Origin: Nonomuraea sp. PA05
Lineage (GTDB): Bacteria; Actinomycetota; Actinomycetes; Streptosporangiales; Streptosporangiaceae
Direction: 5' to 3'
DNA: 52,893 bases
Assembly (NCBI RefSeq): GCF_008086045.1
Contig: NZ_VSEY01000066.1
Coordinates: 1 to 52,893, forward strand
Made by a program: the position numbers and the translations under genes. How positions within the stretch are numbered: the first letter of the stretch is position 1; the number at the start of each line of letters is the position of its first letter. Below, in pieces: positions 51,788 through 52,893 of this stretch. The notes beneath the pieces were generated by a model, which had not been told where the DNA came from, searched no databases, and saw only the letters and a program-made list of their open reading frames with translations.

Positions 51788-52480
51788 ATGGTGGAAGTCA
51801 GGGAACACGCCGACGCGCAGGACAAGACCTCGCGCACCCGGCACGACGAGGCGTACGAGGGGCTGCGCTCGCTGCTGCTGTCGGGCGGCATCGAACCCGG
51901 CGCCCGCCTCACCGAGGCGGAGCTGACCAGCAGGTTCAACGTCTCCCGCAGCACCATGCGCTCGGTGCTGGTCCGGCTGACCCAGGAGGGGTACGTCACC
52001 AGCGAGGTGAACCGCGGGGTGCGCACGCGCAGCTTCTCCGTCGAGGAGGCGGCGGACATCCTGGAGGCGCGCGAGGTGCTGGAGTCGGCGCTGGCGGGCA
52101 AGGCCGCGGAGCGGGCCACCGCGGAGGAGATCGAGGAGTTGCGCCGGACGCTGGAGTTCATGGAGGACTGCGAGGCGCGGGGTGATCAGGCGGCGTACTC
52201 GCAGGGGAACCGCACGTTCCATCAGCAGGTGAAGGCGGCGGCGCATCAGCGGACTTTGGCCAGGGCGTATGACACGCTGCTGTATCCGCTGGTGATGCGG
52301 CAGTATCGCAACCTGTCCGCGCAGCATCCGCGGGCCGGCTCGTTAGAGGAGCATCAGGCGATCCTCCTGGCCATCGTGACGCGCAATCCTGAGGCGGCGG
52401 TGGCCGCGATGCGGCATCACGTCGCGTCCGCCAGGCAGGCGCTGCTCCTGCGCCCGCCGTCCGAGCAGACGCCCGGCTGA
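51788..52480 (+). CDS. GntR/FadR family regulator
   Basis: The 230-aa product has a GntR winged helix (residues ~18-78, YEGLRSLLLSGGIEPGARLTEAELTSRFNVSRSTMRSVL) and an FCD ligand domain (~90-215, LEAREVLESALAGKAAER, with His in NRTFHQQVKAAAH). It regulates organic-acid or amino-acid metabolism; no target is adjacent before the contig end. ATG 51788 follows AAGG; a longer frame upstream lacks a ribosome site. Confidence 0.92.
   Translation: MVEVREHADAQDKTSRTRHDEAYEGLRSLLLSGGIEPGARLTEAELTSRFNVSRSTMRSVLVRLTQEGYVTSEVNRGVRTRSFSVEEAADILEAREVLESALAGKAAERATAEEIEELRRTLEFMEDCEARGDQAAYSQGNRTFHQQVKAAAHQRTLARAYDTLLYPLVMRQYRNLSAQHPRAGSLEEHQAILLAIVTRNPEAAVAAMRHHVASARQALLLRPPSEQTPG

Positions 52481-52893
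<413 letters not shown>

Overview
The window is one 52.9-kb contig from a high-GC actinomycete. Gene style (GTG and TTG starts, a leaderless TetR gene, many TetR/XRE/LacI/IclR/GntR regulators, an IdeR/DmdR-type iron box, a Tat-exported beta-lactamase-like enzyme) fits Streptosporangiaceae (for example Nonomuraea) or a relative; this placement is inference. Both ends look like contig ends: the last ~220 bases are G/C homopolymers, and the first ~120 bases weaken the reading frame they carry. No rRNA, tRNA, CRISPR array, insertion sequence or phage gene was seen.

Layout. (1) 1-1500, minus strand: the edge of a catecholate-siderophore locus, with an iron box, a dhbA cut down to its C-terminal half, an unassigned 108-aa gene and the start of a DhbF/EntF-like NRPS. 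(2) 1649-10761, plus strand: a CheB-like methylesterase domain with no receiver, two large paralogous helical proteins (called A and B here), an HEXXH-metallopeptidase/VWA protein and a double-AAA MoxR-like ATPase. This is the best candidate for a little-described system. A and B each carry the same C-terminal signature twice, so the pair holds four copies of a ~420-residue module. (3) 10860-14434: flavin reductase-like protein, a quinone oxidoreductase divergent from its TetR (twin operators), and an aldo/keto reductase. (4) 14577-20046: an acyl-CoA synthetase, a NMT1-type ABC importer and a LigA/LigB-type extradiol dioxygenase, together suggesting uptake and cleavage of an aromatic compound. 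(5) 20175-25879: a large PcfJ-like orphan, a class-V aminotransferase, and an XRE regulator divergent from an MFS exporter. (6) 25872-33265: IclR and LacI regulators, a tiny secreted NGNN protein, a secreted discoidin-metzincin protease and a giant AAA/TPR regulator with an internal minisatellite. (7) 33511-41424: phosphotransferase, epoxide hydrolase, two NmrA-like proteins, serine hydrolase, haloalkane-dehalogenase-like hydrolase, PPOX flavoprotein and two TetRs. (8) 41663-47361: a membrane-anchored HTH protein, an ABC-2 exporter coupled to a NarL-type two-component system, and a lipoprotein L,D-transpeptidase. (9) 47366-52480: maltokinase-cap-like protein, SGNH hydrolase, MmyB-type XRE regulator, a maltose-O-acetyltransferase-like enzyme coupled to a TetR, and a GntR/FadR regulator.

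A recurrent theme is short tandem duplication (11-79 bp units), often placed at gene starts, gene ends or gene junctions. Many regulators have well-formed palindromes in their own promoter regions, so local autoregulation is probably the rule here.
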